Assembly (NCBI GenBank): GCA_030581615.1 | Contig: JAKTTT010000004.1 | Coordinates: 496,001-560,000 of the forward strand | DNA length: 64,000 nt | Direction: 5' to 3' | DNA from: Alloascoidea africana | Lineage: Eukaryota > Ascomycota > Alloascoideomycetes > Alloascoideales > Alloascoideaceae | Shown here: in pieces, positions 51,313 to 62,654 of the stretch | Layout: each line of letters opens with the position of its first letter | How positions within the stretch are numbered: the stretch's first letter is position 1 | Notes under the pieces: generated by a model | Told to the model about the DNA's origin: nothing | What the model saw: the letters and a program-made list of their open reading frames with translations, nothing else | The model's database searches: none | Program-made: the position numbers and the translations under genes

Positions 51313-54079
51313 GCTCGAGATAATGATAGTGAAAAAGGAGGTACGTGTAAAGATCGAAAGTACTGCCGTTGGGCCAGCAAGTGGCTCAACGTTCAAGGAT
51401 TACACAATGAGGTCTGGCATAACATCCATACATCCGAATTAATTACTAAGAAGCTCCAACTTTATCCTTGTGAAGATGGAAAATGCTTTAAACGGTCGAT
51501 GTTTGCGTAAACGATCGGAGAAGTTAGTTTGAACTTTGATAAGTTATGGTCGATATGTCTTGTTTCTTTGCTTGTGTGCTTGTGTGTTTGTAGGCGTGGC
51601 ATGGCGTAGTGGTTGTGTGTATATGGATATCAGAAATCTCCTAGTTTTGTAGTTTCTGGCTACTTTGCTTTCATGTTGACTTGTAGATTCCATTATTTCT
51701 CAATTTGTAGCAACTACTGGTTTCAGTTATGACGTGAAAGTCATCCAAAGCAAAAAAAAGTTTCCGAAGAAGAATAAGCTTAATTTTCTAGGAATTAGTT
51801 AACATCATCCAACGGCTAGTTTTACGGTTGTACTGTTTTGTATCTGAGAGCGCGGTTTCTCCATATTTGAAGCAAACCATAATCCTCTCAATTGGATCGG
51901 AGCATCTGCTTTGTTTAATTCGTGTGTTTTTACTTTAAGTGGAGCATTAATGGGAAAATATCATGAAGAACGAGAGCTGGTGTTGCAGATGAATCCAACT
52001 CCTACACAATTGGCTTTCCAAATGTGAATGCCCGGGAATAGGAACACAGAGGTCCATCCAAATACAAATCAAATTCAAATTTTCATCTATCTTCTAGTTG
52101 ATGAGGTGTATCAACAGACAAGAGTCCATGGAAGGAAAAAAAGAATAACAAGATGTAAAAAAAAAAAACACAGTTATAATGAAAGTTTAAAAAAGCTTGC
52201 ATGATGAGGAAATTCGAGCCTGGCGGACAAAGATAAAATTTGAATTTTTTCGGTTCTTACGAAAAAGATGAGTTTTATAGTATCTTGTAGAACTTCGAAA
52301 ACATGAGAATATCTTGCCAAAAAGTTTCAGATATCTCAAAAGAGCAATCTCTGCATCTAAATGTTAATATAAAGCCAAAGACGCGGAAATATCAGTGGAA
52401 ATATCAAACTCAGACGAAAAGGATGCTGCGGCAGGGCCCAACCACACCATCATTCAACAAGTTGAACGCATTATTTTTCTTTACACAAAGCAAAAGAAAT
52501 GTTCCAGTTCTGATTGGTTTCAGGTTTCCAAAGGCAAGTCAAACATATCCAAAGCGAGAGAGGTTCAAAGTATGAGTTTGTAACCTAATATCCACTTTCG
52601 GTTTAAAGAAGTAGCGAAGAGTGCAGGAGTACTCTTAAACGAGGATACTGCAATGCTTAAATGGCTTTCACTTTTCGCTTATCAGGCTTATTCGCTAGAA
52701 TAAAAAACTTTCACAAGCAATGCTGTGCTTACTTTATTGTTAAAAGTTCAAAGGAAACAGCGGGTGAGAGAGCAAAACGCAAATATGTTTCCCTTCTTAT
52801 GATTTACTGCTCTTTTATTGGTGGATTGGGTTTTAATCTCTATTGTCATCAAACTTTTTCCCTCTCCTTTCTTGCTGTTTCGCTACACAGGCTTTTCCCA
52901 TTAAGGATTTGACCTTTCCTCTGGTTGTCGTACTGAGTAGATGCTCTGCCCCAACTATATTACTGTCTTTGGAGACTATTGGACTCCTTGCCATCAGAGA
53001 AAAGTTCGTAAAACGTTGATTCTTTGATATCGGTATATCGAGAGCATGTCTGAAATCTTTCTAGAAAGAAGCTGTAGCTTAGGAGCGCCAATTATTTTAA
53101 ATTTTACATGTACGAGCTTCAAATTTGGAAAGGATCTTCTGGCTGGCGGGCAGAAGTATCCCTGATGCATGAATTGAATGTCAGCTCTGTTTGGTGGAAT
53201 AGGCAAAACTAACGCTACATGAAGACATATTATTTTGCTTCCATTTTCGGCTAAAGTCCCATTGGTATCCATTTGATTTGGAAATGTACACTAAGCCATT
53301 TTACCCCTCAGATTTCCTCTCATTGCCCAGGCCTGAAATACAAGCTCTGCTGGAGAATTGTAAAGTATAAGGACCAAATCGTTTTGTTGACACCGGATTA
53401 GATTTCATTGGCATCACTTGTGTAGGGTGAATGTTTTTTTAAAATCACTATGTCCGACGCCCCATCCTGATGTCAATTGTTAGAAACAAGCAAACAAAGA
53501 ATAATAATAATAACAAATTGCCAAGATCAAAAGATGCTACCCCTATTCTCTTGATTTGCTTCGAAAAGATTGCATCTCTTTTAGATTTTCATGTGTTAAA
53601 AACACAAGTTTGAACTGGTCGTTCTCATGATCTCAAAGCTGTCAAGATCTTGAAAGTCTGTCGCAATCGGGCATAATAACTCCAACAACATTAAAAGGAA
53701 ATGATACCTCGTTTATACCTGGATACAATTAGAATGTTTGTTAGAAGATAAAAAATATGTCGCTGTCACGAACAATTCTGCAAGATATGTAACTAAAGAT
53801 AGAATTCAGAGGTTCTTTATCCTAAAGGCGTCTCAGTAGCTGCAAACCGAGCGGCATATCAATATAGCAATTGCATATGCCATCTTACGCTTATCTGTTC
53901 CTCCTTCTTCGAGAAATGGAGATGGTATTCATCACAGGTGGTAAGGCTTGATTCGGGGATGCTGTGGAACCGCATGGTAGCCAACGTTTGAGATAAATAA
54001 TAAATCCAAGCTTATGTTTTCTCCAAACAACCAATGGGATAGAGAGAATAAAGAAAACATAACAGGATCCACTGTAAAT

Positions 54080-54103
54080 GTCCGAATGTCCGAGTGTCCG
54101 AAT
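54080..54103 (+). repeat. Tandem 8-mer GTCCGA(A/G)T, three copies
   Basis: GTCCGAAT, GTCCGAGT and GTCCGAAT follow one another without gap inside the gene desert. It is a short tandem repeat with one base varied in the middle unit. No known factor site is implied. Confidence 0.75.
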
Positions 54104-57100
54104 GTTTAGAAACGGGTTTCTAAAGAATAGCATCCAAAGGATACAGGAGAGTCGGACTGAACAGGGAGTTAAAAAAGTGTTAGGGAAATAGTTGTTCAGT
54201 CGAAATGATTGCTGTTAGGTTTCATTTGATCGTCAGTAATGGGAGATTATAGGCTTCATACGTGCTGGATTACCAATACATAATTGTAACGTACAAATCA
54301 ACGTTCCTAATTTCCATCAAACTGTAGCTCATAAATTCTAATGGCTTTGCGATGGCAGGAGTTTATCTGCAAAGAACAAGAATTCAGAAAGTTACATTAG
54401 CTTAGAATGACTAAGATGATGCTAGAAGCATGGTATATCATTTGAATGCCACGTAAGAGACCTTAGCTGATAAAATTTTCCCCTTGGAAAGTAGACCATC
54501 CTTGAGGATGACCAATATAAATGAATAGAGCAGGTCCTATCTAAAGAAAATGTATAGCATAAATAATGAACCAGATGTAACTACTGTAGAACTGCATAAT
54601 TTGCGGCTTTTGTGTATATAGATTTCAATAGAATTGTAGGAGAAACATTTCAATATGTACCATAACTGTTAATCTGACATTTCTTTCATTTGTGTAGACT
54701 TTGATAAAAAAGCTGCTTCAACTATGAAAAAGTATTCACATTTATGCTTCATTACCTCAAAAATTTTCATTCGACACTTGTAGATCCTCATATTATGAGC
54801 TTCAAAGCTCAAAAATGAAAATACTACTCCCATAAAAGCATTATTGAATTCATTTGTTATGGTCAGTTAGGTAATTCATAACCGAGAAAGTAATAGGCTC
54901 AAAAGGGAAGTTCTACCTTCAACAATATAGCTGAGATTCTGAGACTCTTCGAAACGGCGATCCATCATCAATTGTAATGAGCTAACATAAAACATTATTG
55001 AAATATCTTGGTGTTATTTGAACAAATTCTTGAGTGGTGGTACCCATATGGTCCTCATTTGGTTCAGCACTCTTTCCCACGAATTCTCAACGTTTCTTCC
55101 TCCAACCGCTAATCAGTACACATTTGACCAATTGCTTTGCGGGTTGATGACAACCATCCCAAACTGGACGTGATTTTACTTGCAGAATTTCTCTTGTTTT
55201 TTTTTCAGATAGTCGTTCAAAGTTTGTTTGGGTTTTACTTGTTTTCGATCATTTTTTTCTTTTACCCTACCCGTGAAGACAGAGACTCCTAAAAGCCAAG
55301 TATTGTTTTTGAATCTTCATCATTTTATCTCATTCTAGGTATTTTACACACAAGATAAACAGGGCTTTCGATATTGTTCTAAGCAGACCATGCGCTTACC
55401 GTTTTCTATCATTCTTACCGTTGAAACACCAACAGTCAGACCCTTAGACTTTCTTTTGTTGTTATTTCATCAACTTTTCCTCTTGAACTACAAACACCAA
55501 AAAAAAAAAGTTATCAAAATATCCCATAAAGTCATATACCCCTGTCTCAATTTTTAATACCGCAATCAATGAATATAATTTGTGTTTGACAATACAACGC
55601 TGATCAAGTTAGGTCGTACTATATTCAGCAAGAGGTTTACTACCAATTTTTTCCTGGAAATTTTTGAAACCTTTTGTTGCACTTTAACGACAGTTTATTG
55701 ATCTTCATAAGTTAATATATTCGATTAGGTTGGTTATAGTCATTTTGCACAATCTTTGACGGCTAGTTCTCATTCTAGGAACCAGCTCCCAAAGGTTTCC
55801 CTCTTTTCTAAATTTATATCAGAAAGGCTGCGCTAGCCACCAACCCCTCTATGTCAACCTACATATGACAGAAGTGGAGGTGATTTTGCGAAGAAATGTA
55901 AAAGAAGAGATAAAGAGCTAGGAAGAAAGAGTATCCAAAATAACTTAGAGTCTCTGATTGTGTAATCACCTGTCAATTCTCACATTCAAATTGCTCATCT
56001 TAATTGTCTATTCATTTCAAGGCGTTAATGTGATTCTTTTGTCATAATTGGTAAGCTCTTATAACCATCTCCAAGTTTAATAATTAATTTCCAATGTTCC
56101 CCGACTTCTTTACCCGTCATCTCATGTAACCCAGTTTCTTATGTTCAGCTTGATGGCTCTTGTCTGCCACGATTGGCGAACAATCCATTTTGAGTCCTTC
56201 TCTGACATTTTTCTCTCAGAATTATCTTTACTACTGAGATGAGTATCTTATTTCCGTCTATAAACTAGATTGTCTCTAAACAGTATTCACGGGGCTATGA
56301 ACGATCAGACTTCCTGCCACATTGCTGTGGCCCAAGCAATTGACGAGCTTCGTATAGTTTACTCAAACGCCACCCAAATACCTGAAGAGAAGAGCAATCA
56401 ATCCCAGCATGAGACCCAAGAGATAGTTATGAGAACACTTTTGTAAAAAAATAGCACCAATTATGTCTTTTCTACTTAAATGTAAGGCTTGTTACTTATG
56501 GAGGTTTTACGGTTTAGATTCAAAAAGTGAAGAACAAAAAAATTGAATCCATTCCGCGTCTAATAACAAAAGTTGCATTACGCCGAGTTAAAAAAAAGAA
56601 GATTGGCCAAAGCTCCAGATATCAAACGTCATATTACACGTTGTTACTCAATAAGCAAATGAACTAAAACCCACTCTCTAGGCTAAATTGGTTAGGTCCC
56701 GAAAATTCTTGAGCGTCATCAGCCCAGCCCTATTTGGCTACCATCCTGGCAATTTTTCTGGGATTCATTATACCAAAAACTATACCGCAGAGAATCTATT
56801 GGCTTGGTTTATTGGTTTAATCATTAAACGGATGAACGCTAAATTCTTCATGTTGATACTGCCTTTGTTATAGTCGCTCTATCCGACCACGCACTATGCT
56901 CTTAATTATAGATCATTTCGGAGGAAAGATAGAAAATAAAAACTTGGAATTATCAAAATATGGATATCCCAGTCATTTTCTTCTATATTTCCCCATACGT
57001 GATAGGTAAACAACGATAGAACAAGAGTAAGAATGGTCATAGATAAAGTGGTATTGCAGAATTAGTATTTTTGGAAAAAGTCATTCGTTAGCTTTTGCTC

Positions 57101-59408
57101 TAAAAGTACAGCCCAAACAGATGTATGTTTATAGCAACTTGTTGACTGCACATTTGATTTTATCTTCTTACTTCTGAATACTCCTCTATCTCAAGTTTTC
57201 ATGCCTATCTCTCTGAATGGCTAACAAACGCGAAGATATAGAGAAACCTTTTCAATTGTGAAACCGCAAGACAGCCAGACTTGCAGCAAAAAAAAAACTA
57301 CGGATATGACGAAGGATCTGGAGACGTGTTGCAGTCATTTGTGTTTTAAACCTCGGATCTAAAATCTAACAGAATGCTCTAAAGGACATGAAAGCCAAAA
57401 CAATTATGAAGTTGTAGCATTCTTTCATGATATGTTTTGAAATCTGTTAACACATCTTTTCTTCTGAATGGCTAACGATTACTGTCCAATTTAGGGACAA
57501 AACCAGCTCTTGGAACCCCAAATTCAAGCTCACTTACAAGTCCGAAAATGCAGATTCACAATATGAAGTCAGTAAAAGCTTGTTACCCAATACTACCTCA
57601 AAGATAAGGGGAAAGCTGGCAATGATGATCATTTTGTTTTTTTTAATCTGAAATCAAAGAAAGCTTGGACTAGCTTGAGCTGAACACCTGACAACAAAGA
57701 ATTCTGGTATGAAGCTAGATTTAGCCCATAAAGCTATATGGTTTTCGATCTTTTTTAACTCAATGCAAGAGTTGTAAAAGAACTGATGAAAAATCTTTGA
57801 TTGTTTAATGGTGAGTCTTGTGTTTTCATGGCAAGGGCCTTGGCAATTTTTAGTCACTTGCACTGGTTGACCAAAGAGGGTGATCACGAAAATAATGCAG
57901 TAGTTAAACCAAAACGCTTTAAGTGACCAACACGTCAATAACACCACCAAAGCTCAGCTAAATAAATATCTATAAAAGCCTTGTAGTACATGCTATACAA
58001 CAAATTATTAGACTTGGACAACCTATTTAAAGCATTCCGATAAATTCCAACCCAACCTCTTGTTGGTCTTCAGAAAAAACGTTCATAATCTCCATGACTT
58101 GCTCTATCTTTTATGCTTGTGTTTTAGGTGAGACCCAGGTATAAGGAGTTTTTTAATTGCTAAGAGATGAACTATCTGATAAGAAAAACTATTCAGTAGC
58201 AGTGTAATGGAAGTTCGCATTCAACAAGATGGAACGAACATTCTCCTAGACTAATTGAAGGACAATACTGCAAGAACTGTTCACCTATGTTAAGGAAGCA
58301 GTCAAAAGAGAAATGTCCTGTAATTGAACTAGCATGAACTAGTTCTATAGACAAACTTCTTAAGAGAAACGTGTATGCGAAACCAAAAGCATTCAATATA
58401 GACTTGGGGTCGGTGGTAACCATAAGACTAGCGCCTTCTTTTGAAATTCTCAGAAGGTATGAATCACCAAGATTATTTCTTTTGGGTCCACGTTGACCCT
58501 TTGAGAGCCTTGACCTTTTGCCAACCAGATGCTTCCTCAAACACAGTACAAAGCTCATCCATGACCACTAGGGATACCAAGATATTAACTTTTATTTGGC
58601 TCTTGTAGAAGTTATTGGTAGTTCGAACTATGACCAGTTAAATATAGACCAATTCTATATGACCTCAACGGAAATAGATACTGAAAACTATTATACTTTA
58701 CTTCTTCAATCCATAACAATACAACTTCAAGATAGGATACATGATAAAATGGACAATAAGATCTTCGGATCTGGGGTCAACCTGCTTTGGTTTACTCCTG
58801 AAATACAAAAAAAACAGACTGACTCTTTGTGCTGTAAGTACGCTACGTAACTTCTAGAACATCGCCACGTATTCTCTCCAATAGCAGATTCATATTTTCT
58901 TCTTGATAGGCTTTTAGCTCTCAAGAACATCACACAAGAAATCTTTTCAAGCCTTTTCCAAAAACAAACTTGCGAAATCAAACAAATCTAGTTCCAATCT
59001 TAACGCAAGGTAGATAATACAAAGGCAGTTTTCCACCAGATAATTTGTCTCGTTTTACCGGCCACGAACAGTGAGAGCCCCACACAGATTTATCGGTTCT
59101 AAATAGCTGGGATCACTCACAGTTGCCTAATATTATTCAGTATAGGGAAGAACAACCTATTTCATAAGGATATCCTTAGACAGTTTAGAAAAGGATAGAC
59201 AATTTCAGCGTTGACGTCTTTAAGCTATAATACGCCCATCGTTCGAGAGTTTGTAAATAGAATATCATATAGAACTGAACGAGAGAATATGTGACATATC
59301 TAGGCTACTCTGTGGTCTTAAATCAGTTCTTAAAGACTCTGCTCTTTACCTTCTTTTAGGTTCTAAGCCCTCAATATCTGCTAGGGCTAACCCCTCTATG
59401 AACCGAAA

Positions 59409-59462
59409 CGGGAAATACTTCCTCAGGGCCAAATCCGATTATAACTAATCGGAGGTTTCCCG
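59409..59462. repeat. Nested inverted repeat with 7-bp arms
   Basis: Outer arms CGGGAAA (59409-59415) and TTTCCCG (59456-59462) enclose inner arms CCGATTA (59435-59441) and TAATCGG (59446-59452) around a 4-base loop TAAC. Both pairs are perfect. The inner pair presents CCG and CGG triplets 12 bp apart, a spacing seen in everted Zn2Cys6 sites. There is no T-run or gene next to it. Confidence 0.5.
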
Positions 59463-62400
59463 ATATTAGTTTAGACGGTCCTAAGCTTCTTCATCTTAGA
59501 GGAACACCAAATGAGGTAAATACAACCCTATTAGCATTCAATTGGAGTCATTAAAATGGTCTTTGCTTAACACCGCTAGAATATAGAGAGGATAGAACAT
59601 GTAGATCTTAAGTGCAATCCCTTGAAATCAGAATCATGAACAGAAAATATGACTCCATAATTGAAAGACACATTGAACTTAAGAGAACTGAATCTTCATT
59701 TAGAAACTCTAAGGTAAAAAACATTAGTCTAATCAGAGTGACAAGCTACTAATAGTCCTATCTTTTCACTCAAAAGCATCACTGATGATTAGTGTTGCAA
59801 GTTAGATATCACTAGGGAAGTTTTAAAACAAGGACAAATTCAAGCCATGAGCGGTTCTATGTGACTATGGGTAAGAATCGTGTAATATATGCTCTTACGC
59901 CAACATCCTTCTGAACTGTCACTATTAGGAATTGTAACGTGCTTCACATATTGCCAGGGCGCCCTCCATAACCCTTCAGTGTTCGGCACAACTTTAAGAC
60001 GCAACAACATAAAAATTCTATTTACAATAACTTTCACTAGGATTATTATACCCCTGTTCTTCTTTTATACAGATTCGCATTTTGTTTCCCGATTTCCAAC
60101 AAGTACCACAATCCTGAATAGCCGCTTTAGCCAGTCTCGACCGACATCCCGATCGCCACATTTCCTGATATACCACTCTAACTGGCATTCTTATAATCAA
60201 GCAGTTCCAGAGAATAAGTGCACACTGCCCTATATGTATCCTCCCAGTCCTTTAGTTCTTCCAAAGTATCTCAAGTTTCTTACAAAGTGATTTATTGTCA
60301 CCACGCAGGAGGATTATCTCATAAATAATACACTAAATTCCTCGCAATCAGGTTAATAGCGGTACACACTAATGTTGGGATGCTGTTCTGTTCTGGTACT
60401 GGGAAATTTTGATCTTTAACGAAGAGGAAGCAGTTACGAGGTCAAAAAGACTCAAGAGTCGTACTTTAGTGTTCAGCAAGCACTACAATAGTTTCCCTTT
60501 GCTTGGCCAGCGATATGTTTATCAAATACTTAATCCAGTAGAAGTCAGTATCCTAAGCAGTAAAATTTATAACCCAACAGCGCTGTAGATTTTACTGTCG
60601 GTACCGATTGCCAGTGCTTCTTAGTGTGTTTCCCATCGCCATTTGGGAGTAAAACGTTGGTATATCTTCGACGCTGGAGAGCTTGTGAGAACAACCAAAA
60701 GCATAGTAATCAAGAATCAACTTAACTAGAATATCTCTCTCCTACTATAGTCCACTGCTTCATTATTGGGAGTATCTGTGAGAGAGCAGCATCATTTCTT
60801 TTGGGCTCTCAATGCACTTTAGTTGAAAAAGAGGTTCGAGTGGCCTTCAGCGCACACTTATTTTAGAACCTCGTTTGATAATTTAGGGGAAGGAGCCTAT
60901 TGGCCTCCACTACCTCACAATCCTGAGATATCCAAACTTAAAGGAAGAGGCTGTGTGCAGTTGTGAAGAGTCCCTCTCTAATATGTAGACTACATTATAT
61001 ACATCTGTGAAGTTTAATGTATCGTTGAGTATGTTGGCAAATGCTTTTTTTCCTTCGAGAGGATTTCGAGGTTAGGGGGGTTGCTCACCAACTTCCACCA
61101 GCTATCGCCCAATTATCAACGCAATCGACATACGCCATAATTTAGTGTTCAAAAGAGTTGGTAAAAGTAGGGCAAAAGGAGAAGCTTTGCTTTATAATTA
61201 ATGCTTTAACTACACTCTAGTTCTCCTGCATTTCCACCTAGTGCTAAACATAAGTTTAGCCAAGTCTTTGTTGATCACAGACTCGAATCTACAACTTGCA
61301 ACTCCCCGACTTCCTTGAATACAAGTCTACTAACTTCCAGAACAAGAATTTGAAATGAAATTATTTCAACAAAGGCTTGAATCGATTTTGACTACTGTGA
61401 TTAGTTTTGATGAGATCACTACAATGTTATGAATCCTTTTTATGTGGCTGGTGCACCCACGTCAATGTCTTGGTTGATTTCTTAGCCTGGGCAGCAAAAC
61501 CCATTTTTACCAGAAAACTAACAGAACCATCGCCAACATGGATGAAAACTATTATAGCCCAACTCTTTCAGTTCTTTGATGCTGAAGAACTTCATTTGCA
61601 TACTAATGTGCTGTTCTCTTCTCCTAAAGTACCGAACTTGTTGAGTTTGCTTATAAACTTACTGTCGCCCCACTGTGTACTATCTGCGTTTTGAATTCTA
61701 TCAGACACGTTACTGTTATTATCGGTTGAATCATTCAAAACCTACAAACCCATACTGCGATCGTTTAGTTTCTTTCAATAAAACCCAGTGTTTCATGTTA
61801 GTTCTAATCTTTTTTGATAAAGTTTCAGGATCTCTTACTGTTTGTAGCGTTACCTGAGCTTTTGGGGGACAGTTTCATCAGAGCCATTGATAAGGACTTG
61901 GCGGTAGGAGGTCTATAACTAGAGGGAGACATTAAACTTGAGGTATTTGAGGACTAGAGAAAGAAGGAGAGCAATGGATATGTTTAGTCTACTGCAAGAT
62001 CAGAGTGACTTTTGTAACAAGAAAATCAGGGCCCTCCTGCAAATTCTTCTCTAGTCATTTGTCCTAAAATATGACCCGATTGCCACTCTATGAACAACTG
62101 GGTCTAAGTCCTTCTAATGAGTTTTTCAGCACATTTTAGTGAGGGAAGATTGGTCATATTTTTGGGCTCAACTGTTTTAATCGAAGTCTTTGTTAATTCA
62201 GGTCAAGGAAGCACTGAACACTAAGTTCTCCGTTTATTCCTCAAAGTTCCCCTGTAACTTCCCAGACTAGGCCGCTCTCTAACGTACTTATAGATAGGTT
62301 TCAACTATAACTGGGTACTTTTCCTGCACTTGGAGGACAAGTCATCCTTAAACTCAAGGAGTGGCATACAGTTCTTCCCTATCTTCGCCTCCAAAGAGCA

Positions 62401-62542
62401 TTAACACCACCTCGAAAATAATCAAGCTATTTTATCAGGGAAATTTTATGTATTTTATGGATACGGAAATATTTAAAGATAGCCAGCCATATGTGAATTG
62501 TGATGAGATTATAGTTGAGTTATTGGCCAGGTAATGTGTATC

Positions 62543-62550
62543 TATAAAAG
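62543..62550 (+). promoter_or_regulatory. TATA element upstream of the tRNA gene
   Basis: TATAAAAG lies 24-31 bp before the tRNA-Gln 5' end, the position where TFIIIB contacts yeast tRNA genes. This is additional support that the gene is active. Confidence 0.5.
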
Positions 62551-62573
62551 GCACATTTTTGAAAGCAGTTGTT

Positions 62574-62654
62574 GGTTCTGTAGTGTAGAGGTTATCACAG
62601 TGGATTCTGAATATGAATCTTCCACTAACCCCGGTTCGAATCCGGGCAGGACCT
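62574..62654 (+). tRNA. tRNA-Gln (anticodon CUG) with a 9-nt intron
   Basis: The gene folds as a cloverleaf. Acceptor stem GGTTCTG pairs with CAGGACC (one T-G pair) and the discriminator base is T. The anticodon stem GTGGA/TCCAC is perfect. The loop between them is 16 nt instead of 7, with TT then CTG then A, so the anticodon is CUG (positions 62603-62605 or close) and a 9-nt intron follows base 37 in the canonical place. The T arm CCCGG-TTCGAAT-CCGGG is perfect and includes the B box GGTTCGAATCC (62633-62643). A T-run follows (62660-62664). It reads CAG as Gln. It is the only gene I can support in the last 12.7 kb. Confidence 0.93.

Larger units (their letters stand above)
51313..62573. other. 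11.3-kb gene desert; no supported coding gene
   Basis: After the KES1 promoter no convincing gene is found for 11 kb. The longest open frames are 60-133 codons (for example 58193-58558 minus and 59889-60290 plus); none has a recognisable domain, codon bias or splice-linked extension. The part from 51400 to 57000 is AT-rich with A and T runs. The part after about 58500 has more even composition and looks like old unconstrained sequence. It contains a tandem 8-mer at 54080-54103 and a nested inverted repeat at 59409-59462. It could be a centromeric or subtelomeric region, or a graveyard of decayed genes; I cannot decide. Confidence 0.5.

Noticed and set aside
57213-57476. Repeated 13-mer CTGAATGGCTAAC at 57213-57225 and 57464-57476
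   Set aside because: About one such pair is expected by chance in an 11-kb AT-rich stretch; no longer similarity surrounds it.
58193-58558. 121-codon minus-strand frame considered as a decayed mobile-element fragment
   Set aside because: No reverse transcriptase, integrase or protease motif could be recognised in any frame nearby; composition alone is not evidence.
59889-60290. 133-codon plus-strand frame in the desert
   Set aside because: No domain, signal peptide or codon bias; close to the length expected for chance in this much sequence.
60373-60579. 207-bp segment with TGTTGGG and CCCAACA at its ends, like a solo LTR
   Set aside because: The 7-bp inverted ends are perfect but the flanking 5 bp (ACTAA and GCGCT) are not duplicated, and no other copy is seen in the window. 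Likely chance.
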